A program made the translations under genes and the position numbers. Shown one piece after another: positions 20,432 through 30,500 of a DNA stretch of 64,000 bases. The stretch comes from Amoebophrya sp. A120 (taxonomy: Eukaryota > Sar > Dinophyceae > Syndiniales > Amoebophryaceae), in the NCBI GenBank assembly GCA_905178155.1, contig CAJINV010000016.1:1563102-1627101 (forward strand). The letters are read 5' to 3'. Below the pieces are notes generated by a model that searched no databases, was not told the DNA's origin, and was given only the letters and a program-made list of their open reading frames with translations. How positions within the stretch are numbered: the first letter of the stretch is position 1; every line of letters begins with the position of its first letter.

Positions 20432-23145
20432 TTATATATTCTCCTTCAACGCGGCGAGAGTCGGGCGCGCAGTCATCCAGCGGCGCTCCATGTGCTGGGG
20501 AATCCTGATGTCATCAAGCCACAGCTTGGCCGCCTGTTGGATCTTGGAAACACCTGAGAGCGAAGCTTTTTTATGAAATAGAAAAAGGAGTGCAACAATA
20601 GACGCAGCTTGGCTTGAGCGTCGAAATTATACACGAGCATCCTTATTCTCGTGCTCAGTAATGAGCAAAAAAACAAAGGCGCCAGCGTATCACTATCATC
20701 TTCGTCGCAATTTATTTTCATATAGCTACCTTCTTTGAGTCCGTTTTTCTGGAAGTCCGCGATGTCCATGATGTCCTTCGCCAAGATGTGCGGTTGATGG
20801 GCCTGGCACACGTAGTGCAAAGTAAACGTCTGCAGAAGGCGGCGTCCGCCGGGATTATCCTTGGCCCGTTTCATCCTCTCCAAGTTACACGCATGGGAGT
20901 AGAGGCGCAGCCGTCGGTAGGCCTTCAGGATGTTGCTCCCGGCGTCGGAATGGCAAAGCCAAAAACACAACGGGTCACCGGGATGATACTGCGTCGCTGC
21001 GCCCGGAAGCGGCGCGAGGTTACCGATGATGGCGTAGATGACGGAAAGCACGTTGTCTGCATCAGATCCGCCTCGTACCCCTTTCGGCGTGTACTGCCGC
21101 AGCCGGACCTTGCCGGGAGTCCCGATCGCTCCAAACTCCGCCGTAGCAATGACAAACTCGAGCTGAAAGAAGCCATCGGCGTCAAAAGTCGTGCCGTCAG
21201 GTCCGAGTCGAAAAAAAGCCACCTTGCGCGGGGTCGGAGGAGTAATAGACAAACTCAGCTGCTCCCTACGCTTCGCCTGGTCCGCGTGAAATAGGAGCAC
21301 GCCCTTGCCGCCGTCCTTGATGTTGAAGTCCTTGCCCTTGGCAATCATGTCCCAGCGCGCCGCGTTACCTGCGTGAAAGAGCGTCAAAGTTTTCAAATTT
21401 CCCATTTTCCCGCGCATGTGGATGGCAGTCATTTTTTTTCAATTTTCATCATCACCTGTTGCAATTTTTTTCATCATCGCCTATCGCTCAGCTCCGTATC
21501 AGTTGCAGCTGCAGTCAGTTGCAGTTGCAGTAGTAGTTCCAGTTCGAAGCCCTATTGCTAGACTTAAAAAACCAAAATAATTTGCGCCACATATATCGTC
21601 GAGCTCGTTTCTCATGCCCATTTCGAGCGCGCGGCCATAAGCGTCTTCCTTGCGCAGCGCGTACTTCGTGAAGGCGGCGTCGTCTGCTTTGCGCTTTTTC
21701 TCCGCGTCCTGTTGCTCAGAAACCACTTGAGCAATTCCTTTGTTGTTCTGCAGCACGCCACCGCGCCCACCTTCCTTCTTATCCTTCGACGAGTCCGTGT
21801 GCTGCAACCGCGACAAGGCGGAAGACACAAGCTCTGCGTCAAACAGCTGCTGCAAAAACTCGACCTTTTTCCGCGCAGTGACGGGAGAACGGCCAATCAC
21901 GAAACCGACGCACTCGACCTGCTCGCCAGCCGTGAGAGTGGCAAAATACGACCACTCCACGGCGTCTTTCCACTCTTCCTCCACGAAAGCAGGCCGCTTG
22001 AACTTTTTATCGTTGAAGGTGAAGGCCAACCCAAGTCCTCGTCTCTCGTTTTTTCTTCGTCTTCTTTGACCATGACATGGATGGAAATCCGGTATCTGAT
22101 CAAAATTGTTTTTGTTTTTCCTTGATGTTGATGCTGATAGTTGTTGCTATTGATTACGAGCGTCATTGTGTATGCGTTTACTTTGATCTCGAGGCACGGG
22201 CATTCTCACATGCGCCGAGTCAAAGTTTAATCTTGCAACCAAATCTAAACTAAAACCGACCTAGTCTCGAGCTCCTCAATGGCAAACTCCTGGAGCCGCT
22301 TGGTGCGCTGGTACTTGTCGGCCATGACGTCGGCGCGCGCGTTTTTCTCCACCTTCTCCTCCTCGGTATCCATGTCATCGATCAAAGTGTCGCTTTTCTT
22401 GAAAAGACCCTTCTCTTTGTGCGCCGTCTTGCAATACCTGAGCAAAGTTTTTCATTGTCGTGATGATGTTTCTGCTTCAAAAACAACAGCAGCACTTGTT
22501 GACTGAAAAGAGATATCGAGACTGTATGTCTTGCATGATGAGCATGAGCTTGCTCATCATGAACAAAGTCTGCACTGCTTCGAATGGTAGACAGAAGAGC
22601 GCGTCGTCTTGGTCTTGGTCTTCGTCTTAGTCTTGCGCGTTTAAGTGACAATATATGTACTGGCTCCACTTCTTCCGAATTTGTTCCACCGCGGGCACGG
22701 GGGTCGGCATGTACTGGGGTCGCAGAAACTCCGCCTCGTCGCGCGCAAGTTCGGCAAAAACTGTCGCGCCCTCCTTGAGCAAGTCGCGCACCTGTTCGAA
22801 TGTGCTGCAAGACCGCACCATATCGAGGATGGGGCACTCCAATTCGTCGCGTTTGTAGCAAGTAGTCCCGGCGACCAAGTGCTTGCACTCTTGCGCGGCA
22901 AAAGCTTCTTTGTTACTTTTGCGCTTCTTGTCCGGTGGCGGCATCCGGTGCATGCCCTCAGTCAAACGTTGCACATGCTCCGCGGATCTCAGCGGATTTA
23001 CCCGCGGACGTAGCCTCTCGCCCTCTATCGCGTGCTCCAACGCCTTGAGGAGCAGGTCGGCCGGCAGCGAAGGCTGCGCCGACGAAAAGTTAGAGCTCCG
23101 CGCCTTTTTATAATTCTTCCCCTTCTCTTCAAAATCTTTTTCCAT
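20432..23145 (-). CDS. Unknown five-exon gene 1 of the 17-kb block
   Basis: Exons 23145-22661, 22437-22261, 22042-21591, 21368-20730 and 20553-20432 join with GT-AG introns. Every phase closes, giving 624 residues from a real ATG to TAA. The protein begins MEKDFEEKGKNYKKARSS and is Lys/Glu-rich. It has a Cys-containing segment (CKHLVAGTTCYKRDELECP, residues about 85-105), a helical middle part, and a mixed C-terminal domain (VAFFRLGPDGTTFDADGFF, YHPGDPLCFWLCHSD). I know no family that matches. Unlike genes 2 and 3 it needs no frame change. The frame-1 ATG near 21432 (MTAIHMRG) is intronic under this model. The intergenic gap to gene 2 is 28 bases, so shared transcription is likely (dinoflagellates process such arrays by trans-splicing). 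Confidence 0.65.
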
Positions 23146-23989
23146 TTTATAAACTTCTCCCTAGAAAAAGTTTTTTTTTCCAACTGATGCGAAGGGGAAG
23201 AGAAGCATCAAAAGCAAATGAATCGAAAAGGAAAACCAAAAGCAAAGCGACAACTTCCAGCCAGATGATCCTCTTCGTGCTTTGATCAATCCATCGCGAC
23301 AGATCTTGGAGCTTTGATCGAGACCACTTCGCGTTTGGATCCAGGAGCAAAATCATCAAAACCGTTATCATCTATCTTGCGCGAAAAACGAAACCGTCGC
23401 CATCTATCTTGCGCAAACTAACGCGACGAAAACAGGAGCAGGAGAGTCGAACGCACAAGCTTTCTTCTGCGTGAGATCTTTTCTGTTTCGCGCCCCAGAC
23501 TCTGCGCATCTACTTACTTTTCTCCTGTGCGTTTTGCTTTTAGTTTCTGCTTCTCATTCTATTTATATTTTCTACTTCTACTCCTGCTTTCTCTTCTACT
23601 TTCTATTTCTCCTCCCCGAAACTCATGCTCGACATAGCAGCGTCGTGGCCGCTCCTGCTGTGGCTATCCCCTTGGTTGGGTCGCTCCTGATATTGTTGCT
23701 TTTTTCTCGTTAGCATTGACATTCTCTCTATACGCGAAAGACATCGGAGGCGCATATGTAAAGTCTCAAACTCAAAACCAAAAGCCAAAAGCATTGCAAC
23801 TCTGAAAATGCGGACGACTCAAGCGCTCCGCTATCATAATGGTCATGCTCAATGAAACAACAAAAACGTGACCTGCTTTCCCCTTCTAGTTCTCTGCCAT
23901 TCGTGTGCTTCGCCTTTCGCTTTTCACTTCCAGCCTGCTATAACTGAAACGCATTTCCACAAACCCGCCATAGCTGAAGCGCCATAGTT
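23146..23989. other. Upstream region of gene 1
   Basis: There is no supported gene here. It contains T-rich and pyrimidine-rich tracts and short frames only, between the start of gene 1 and the right inverted repeat. Confidence 0.5.
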
Positions 23990-24369
23990 CGAATAGTTGT
24001 GGTTTTGTAATAAACCACAACTATTCGAAATTTTAGCTCGGTGTAGAGGAGCTCGCATTTTCCGGAAGTGAAGTTGTTTTGCTCGGTTGAAGTTGAGTTT
24101 CCGGAAATGATGATGTTTTGGTTTTCGGTGAGACGAAGTGCTGGCGTCGGTGAAAAGAATGTTGGTTCCGTGCATCGGTAACGTCGGTGGTTCAGATAGA
24201 ACCTGTGCTCCCACGAAATCGGTTTTTGCATGACAAAAAATTGTTTTCTCCATGAACAAAAGAAGTTTTCATGACAATCGAAGTCGGTTTTTCCATTTTA
24301 AAAAATGAAAAATACGGCTCAGAAAATGCAATAGTTAATACTGAACTTTCGTACTTTGTCCATTCATAG
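23990..24369. repeat. Right copy of 380-bp inverted repeat
   Basis: This is the reverse complement of 7430-7811, with only scattered substitutions and the same hairpin at its inner end (23992-24028). The outer edge CATTCATAG is shared with the left copy, while the flanks beyond it differ. Confidence 0.85.
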
Positions 24370-24381
24370 GTCGTAGTCCGC

Positions 24382-24665
24382 TATAATACAACGCCCAACG
24401 ATTAAGTCGCAAAGCAGTTTAAAAAATGCTATCTAGGTTTTAAGTTTACCATGCGTATACGCATCTAAAACATGATTAGCTAGATGTTTAAATAGCTAGC
24501 AGGAACGACCGCTCCGGATGTGTCCACATCCGGAGCGGTCGTTCCTGCTAGTAGCTATTTAAGTATCTATTTCAATAGTTACAAAGTGGGTCTTTGCATC
24601 ACCTTTTCAATAGCTAGGTAGCATTTTATAAACTACTTTAGGATTTAATCGTTGGGCGTGTTATA
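24382..24665. mobile_element. Foldback element, 284 bp
   Basis: The outer arms ACGCCCAACGATTAA and TTAATCGTTGGGCGT are inverted. The centre holds a second strong hairpin built on CATCCGGAGCGGTCGTTCC (about 24500-24548). There is no coding capacity of its own. Its right arm supplies the last codons and stop of the EF-hand gene. Confidence 0.8.
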
Positions 24666-25493
24666 TGGATCGAGGTGGTGGTGGTGGTGGAGGTGGTGTC
24701 CACCACCACCTCCTCGTCCGAGCGCACGACCCGGTCACAGCAGCAGTAAGCCAACAGCCCCGCCCCGGCCATGCACTCAGCAACAACTGGGGGTTTTTCG
24801 CCAAACTCAAGCAGCGTTTCGGCTGTCGCGGCGTGTCCCTTTGCAGCTAGCTGCGGCACGGAGTTGCAGTGGTTGTGGATTTCCGCCAGACTGGTATCCC
24901 CGGTGTGGTCCGTATCAGCTGCCAACACGCCGGGCATCTCCTCGTCGCTCAGCACGCCGTCGTGATTCCGGTCCTTCTTTTCAAACGCACACAGCAACCC
25001 GGACTGGCACGCGTTTTTCAAAACCGACCACTTCCCGGTCTGCTGGAAGGACTGGATTCCCAAGTCGATGGCGTAATCGGAGAGACCACACGTGTCCTTT
25101 CTCAGCTTCGTCCGCAGGAGGCTTTGTTGGGACTGAAGTGAGTTTTTTGTTTTTTTTCTTGTTGTGCACAAATGCAGTGGCGGAGTTGTAGATCTTCGCA
25201 CTTGCATGATTATTAAATGATACTGTTATTTAAACGATGAAATATATATTTCACCGTTTGCAGGAAAGAAAACGATGAGCGAAAATAAAAATCACAACTA
25301 AAAACGAAGAGTTGTAAAGTTCCTTCGATAAATCAAAAAAAAAAAGCACCTGCAAACTCTGCATGGCCATTTGATTGTCCACCAACATCTCCATGCTTGC
25401 GATAACATCCTCCAACTGCTTGCTCGGCTTTCCGACCTGCAGCATGGTCGACTTGGCTCCCGCAGCAGCATCCTTTTGCGACAGCCCCTTCAT
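24638..25493 (-). CDS. EF-hand protein
   Basis: Two exons (about 25493-25352 and 25132-24638) joined at GT-AG give about 211 residues from ATG 25493 (MKGLSQKDAAAGAKS). The middle carries a paired EF-hand. The first loop, KKDRNHDGVLSDEEM, has the D-x-N-x-D-x-x-x-x-x-x-E pattern. A second, weaker loop follows in AADTDHTGDTSLAEI. The protein should bind calcium; partners are unknown. A Cys/Ala-rich hydrophobic stretch (AGAGLLAYCCCDRVV) precedes an acidic Thr-rich tail. The last eight residues and the stop fall in the arm of a foldback element. Further 5' exons are likely (see 26095-26338), so the true start may be upstream. Only the EF-hand assignment is firm. Confidence 0.65.
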
Positions 25494-26094
25494 CGGGGCC
25501 ACTCCAGCTCCGTATCAGAGTGCACAACTCGTCGCCCCCCTCCCCGTCATTTAAATTTCTCATGCAGATGATGTACTAGAATACCATCAAACCAACTACT
25601 CCTTGAGATTGGTCGTGATGATTCGTGTGTGACAACTTCCAGAAACCCAGACACAATCGAAGTCCATGTTCCAGGTGTTGATGGTGCTTGTCTCACTCGC
25701 CGTAGACAGCGAACTTTAAATAAAGGAGAGGGGAGCGACACGCTGTGCAAATTCATACTCCGCTCGCAGCGCTGAAACCTGCCTTCTCGTTCACGGCGAC
25801 GGCTGTGATGTTTAGAAGTGTCGCACTTGTATTGATTTATTGTACGGCACGTTTGCAAAAATAAATGGTGCAGATCATGCAATAGACACCAGAGTTACGC
25901 GAGGGCTTGTGATGTTGCTCTGGTTGACTGTGCTTCGAGTTCCAGGTGAGGAGTGATGTTACTTTTCATGCACTACCTATATAATTTTCTTTCTTTCAAT
26001 TCATGCAAAACAAATTCGCAGCGCTGTTTTTTCGACGAAATCGATGAACACAGAAAATAAGTATATCTAAATATACCCTGTTTGGCGGGGGGGG

Positions 26095-26338
26095 GGGGTC
26101 GACTGCGTTCATCTGGCCGGTCGAGGAGTGTGTGGAAGCTCCAGACGAGGATTGCCCTTTGGCGTTTTTCTGCTCCCCCAGCTTCGCCAAGGCGAAGTGA
26201 CTGGTGTCGTACAAGGAAACCAACAACGCGGTGAGAAAGGGCAGCAGGGGAATCTTGTTGGGCGCAAGAACAGCGACCTCGCACTTGTTGGCGCGGCCAC
26301 GCATCATCTTCCGTCTGATGTCGAAGATGAAGCCTGAA
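26095..26338 (-). CDS. Orphan exon, possibly 5' part of the EF-hand gene
   Basis: An open frame begins after a CAG acceptor near 26339 and ends at AACAGG|GTATAT. It reads RRKMMRGRANKCEVAVLAPNK and so on, with a hydrophobic run (IPLLPFLTALLVSLY) and a poly-Pro end encoded by a C/G homopolymer at about 26088-26099. I could not find an in-phase partner exon. It may belong to the EF-hand gene or to a separate gene. Confidence 0.3.
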
Positions 26339-26339
26339 C

Positions 26340-27509
26340 AAGAAGAGCCTTCTACTTCGACTTTAGTCCTTTTTCACCACGGCAGACCTTTTTGTTCGAA
26401 GAACCAACAATATTGATATTCTTGATTCCCGTTGTTCTAAAATTCTAGTGTTCCAATCCTGTTCGCCATGTAATGCGCCATGCTTTCAGAGATAGAAGAT
26501 CTTCTGGCTTTTCATATTAGAGAACTCGACATCAACTGCTACTGAACTGGTAATAATCGGTCGTTTTGAAGAACCTCCCTCCACACCTGCTCTGACTCTG
26601 AAACACAAGCGGCGATCACTTTACTTGTTGAAACTTGTATTTGTCTTCGGTTTCATTCACGGTTGAACAACAGCTTCAAGTATGTTTTTAGTAGGCAGAC
26701 GGTACTAGGACCAGCAAAGAACGAAGCACGTGCCTTCTCGGAGAGAAATTGGCTTTGCAGTCAGGAAGGAAAAGTAGAAGAAGTCTAGGCTTGTTTAGTC
26801 TCTCTCAGCCCTTTGCCTTTGATTTTCAAGACAACTACCAAATATCCCACTTAGTAGCAGTGGACAAAAAATTTGCACCTGCATACACACACTGATTTGC
26901 TCCTCTTGCTCTTGTGAGAAACGAAAGGAGCTCTGGGATTTGATGTAAAAATTTCTTCTTCTTCTAGTTATTCTCGAATTGTGGCAAAGCAAAGAGCGAC
27001 ACACTGAGCGATCTCTTCACTATAGGAAAATCAAGATACACAATGAGAAAGAGTATGGAAAATGCATGATAAGTCGCAATTTGATTGCAAAGTAGGCTCT
27101 AATTTGGTGCTTAAGTAAAGGAAGCTGTTGAAAAGATCGAAATCGGCGGCGCCCCGTGTGGGAGGAGACCGCCGTGATATTAGTCGAGAGTATGTTATCA
27201 CCTAAACAAAGTTTAAAGCATTTAATTAAAATTTAAGTATAAGTATTTTAGAAGCAATATAGCAAAAATGGAAAAAATATCAAACAAAACGAGCCCTACA
27301 CACCAGAATCGAGAAAATGGTTGGGTTAAGCTCGTGAAACACACTAGAGTTTTTTTGATTTTGAACGAATTAGGATCACAAAAACCTCGGAAGAACCTCA
27401 TCTTCTTCATCTTCTATAGGATTCAAACACTAGACCTAGAGTGCTCCTAAAAATGAAAAAAAATTAAAAAAATTTCAAAGCATCGCCACTTTCGGCGTTG
27501 AAGCATGAC
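26340..27509. other. Gap upstream of the EF-hand locus
   Basis: No exon is supported. It holds short frames and an AT-rich tail after 27200 next to the stop of the giant gene. Confidence 0.45.
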
Positions 27510-30500
27510 TCAAAAGAAATCGAAACTGCAGGCCCGGAGAAACCTCGCGCTGTTCATGGAAACGTAATTTCGAAAGCTTGACCCCTGTTGCCGGAACCAG
27601 GTGCCCACGGTTTCCCGATTTTCTGTCTGATTCGACGCGGACATCAGCCCGGACATATGGCTATTCGCGTCCATCCGGTCAACGCCGTGCGCGTACACGA
27701 TATAATCGCTGTCGGAACTGGTGCTGCTCATGCGACTTGCGACACCGGCGCCCTTTTTGGTGCTGGTCGTGGCGGTTTTCGAGGAAGCAGTCGAGGTAAT
27801 ATTTTTACCAGCCTTTTTCCCACCGGGATTCGGCCCTGCAGGTTGCGCACTGATTTCCGGCGCTGAAGTTGCGGGAGCAGTGCTGATGGAATTTCTCGAT
27901 GATGAAAACAGTGATTCCCTCGCGAAAACCCCCATCGACCCCCGCTCCCCCACCATGAACAAGTGTTTCTTCACCTTCCTAGACGTGAAAATCCCGGTTG
28001 TCGCCGCGGTCGAAACGAAATCGAGCTTACTCACTAACGTCGCTAAACAGATCTTCACGTGACACAGCGTCAACAAAGTTGGAACGGGCAGTTCTTTTGG
28101 GATCTCTTGAACGTAGAACCAGCGTTCGGGCACGAAAGACTGTGCGTCGTTTCCGTACTTCCAGGTAGCAATGTTGGCGGAGGAGGTGCAGTACAGAAGG
28201 CAGTTGTTTTCGTTGTCCGTGTGAGGGAAAAAGGTTCCGTCCGGTAATACCTCCGACTCGAACACCGTCACCCTTCTTTCGTCCGTCTTGGGCATCGGGT
28301 GCAGCCGGATGGTTTCCAGAATCACGTTGTTCAAGAACGGGAGTTTGTGGTTCAGCTTGCCGGAAGTTGTGCCCAACAAATTCCCAGCAGTTAGCGGCGT
28401 GGCATCCAATTCCTGGCGGAGTTTTTGCAAAACGTGGGGGTGCTTGGACAACTCGAAAAGACTGTACTGCAAGATATGCGCAACAATTTCGTACTCGGAA
28501 GCGAGTAAAGACAGGCAGAAATCGGTTACAATCCGCCGGTCCATGGCCTCGACGGAAAGACAGTCTTTCAGAATCAGGGTTAAAAAGTCGCTATCAAATG
28601 TAAAAATGTCTGGGTCTGGAAACTTGTAATGCTGCGTTGGGAATAGTGAATGCTCTGTGATGCACAGCCAAGCATGAGAAATATCTACGCTTCTTTCTCT
28701 TTGTGTTGCGTTTTTCGCATGACAAACTGCGTTTTTGCATGACAGGCAAAAGGGTCTCTTCTTGAACACGCATCACAAACTTTTCGGTCATGCCAGACAA
28801 GCATGACAAATCTCGCATTCTTCCAGACCCAGACACTTTTGCATTTGATAGTCGCTACTGGCGTTCGTCTGGCGTCTTGTCAGCTCGCTCAACTCCAAAA
28901 TTCTGTCGTTGACGATGCTGGTGCTGTAAGCCCGCAGGTCGCCGATCAGGCCGGGAAGCTGGGTGTTGTACTATCAAAGTGAAAAAAGCCCCCACCCCAT
29001 ATCGGAAACGGAAGATGCGCGAATTTGTGATGCTGTATTTGAGTACACAAATCGACTTCGACTTGTATTGCTAGAAGGCCAATAGACGAAGCTGCGGCCG
29101 CCTAAATTGCAGGCAATCTGTCATGCTGTTTCCCACTTCCAGCTGCCTCCTGTCATCCTGGAGCTGCAAGGCTTTCCCACGCTAGACAGCACTACAGTCC
29201 GCATCTTTTGCCTTCTAGCATCACAAAGCTGATTTGTGACCACAAATCTGCATCACAGATTTCCGTTTTGATATGGGGAGGGGGCATTTTTCATTGTAAT
29301 ATGTACCGGATGAACTTCCTCACATTATTCGGGTCCTTCACAACGTTCCCCAGGCCGGCGAACTTGTACAGCAGTGGGTGGTAACTGGTGGTCTATGGAA
29401 GCGTCAGGTTTGAAATCGTCAAAGTTGAAATAATTTGTAATGCATAAAATGCATGACCCGAGGTACGTGTGTTGCAGAGCAGGCAAGTGGGGCCGATTGT
29501 AAGCCTGTTTGGGGCTACAGGTCGAGCTGCTAAAGTAGCATAAGAGAGTCGCCCTTCTTTGCCTAAACAGCATGACAAAGTGGATTTAGGGACGACCGAA
29601 ATTTGTCTTGCGCCACTTGAAAACTGGGTTCCAACTGGCATCCATTTTATGCATGGCAAATTATTTCAACTTTGTCGATTTCAACTCTGACACATCCATA
29701 TGGTCGTCGCATGCAGTAAGGTGTCCGCTTGCTCGTTGCCGTAGGTGACTTCCGCCATCGTGGACAGTGTGTACTTGTGCAGCTGAAAATCCATGTCCAC
29801 GTTGGGCGTGATTTTTCCTGACACAAGCTGCTGAGAACTGTTAGTACTTTGCGGATAATTATTCTTTTCCGTTATGTAGATTGAACCCAGGTTTTTCAGC
29901 GCCTTTTTCGATTTCGTCTTTGCGGTACTGGTATTTTTCTTCGTACTTGACGGAGCAGGAGCAGCTACTGTCGCCTGACTCGCGGCTTTGGCTGTTGGCT
30001 CCTGCTGTCCGCGCGGCGACTGCTTGTTGATGTTCTCTGCGGTTAAATAGTCCCGCTGGAAGGAGACCCTGTTTGTTCCCGTTCCCCCGCTTGCACTATT
30101 GAGCGGTTTTTTGCTCGTGGACAAGGGGGCTGTTGTAGTACTTGGTGCGGCCTGTGGACTGTCAGACGTGTTCAACGATGTGCCCTCCATGTTGTACCCG
30201 ACGTTTTCACTTTCCCGCCGCGAACTGTTCCGGCGGAGAACGTCGTCGGCGTTCGAGAAGGTGCTTGCAGAGCGCAGTGCGTCGTATCTGTTCTTAGTCG
30301 GATCATTCTTCTCGTTCTGTTGTGTTGACAAAACGCCGAACACGTTTGTTTTCTTGTCCGATCCAGATGAACCACTGCCTACTGAGTCCTGTTTCAGTGG
30401 CCGGCTGGTGGTTTTCAGATTGCCCGCGGAGAGTGGAGGTGCAGCCGCAGTCCTCGCGGTCACCTTCCCAGTGGCCTTCACACGAACGGTGCCAGCAGTT

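Larger units (their letters stand above)
7430..24369. mobile_element. Candidate 17-kb composite element with tyrosine recombinase
   Basis: The two 380-bp inverted repeats bound 16.9 kb of compact DNA: three unknown multi-exon genes on the minus strand and a tyrosine recombinase on the plus strand. This architecture (terminal inverted repeats, one integrase, several unknown genes) resembles large eukaryotic DNA elements of the Crypton or polinton-like kind. I find no capsid, polymerase, helicase or packaging ATPase. I could not identify a target-site duplication for the whole unit. The alternative is that the repeats are two independent small elements that happen to flank a host gene block. 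A family B-like introner inside gene 2 means the block is not brand new. Confidence 0.4.

Noticed and set aside
20473-21432. A stand-alone 319-residue gene starting MTAIHMRGKMGN
   Set aside because: The first 21 codons precede a CAG acceptor, and the exon joins in phase to the previous exons of gene 1. The apparent start is intronic.
7430-24369. Virophage or polinton-like virus
   Set aside because: I found no capsid, packaging ATPase, polymerase or helicase motifs; only an integrase is recognisable.
24652-25191. Plus-strand 179-codon frame opposite the EF-hand gene
   Set aside because: Its Arg/Pro/Ser repeats come from the complement of the EF-hand exon and the GGTGGT palindrome.
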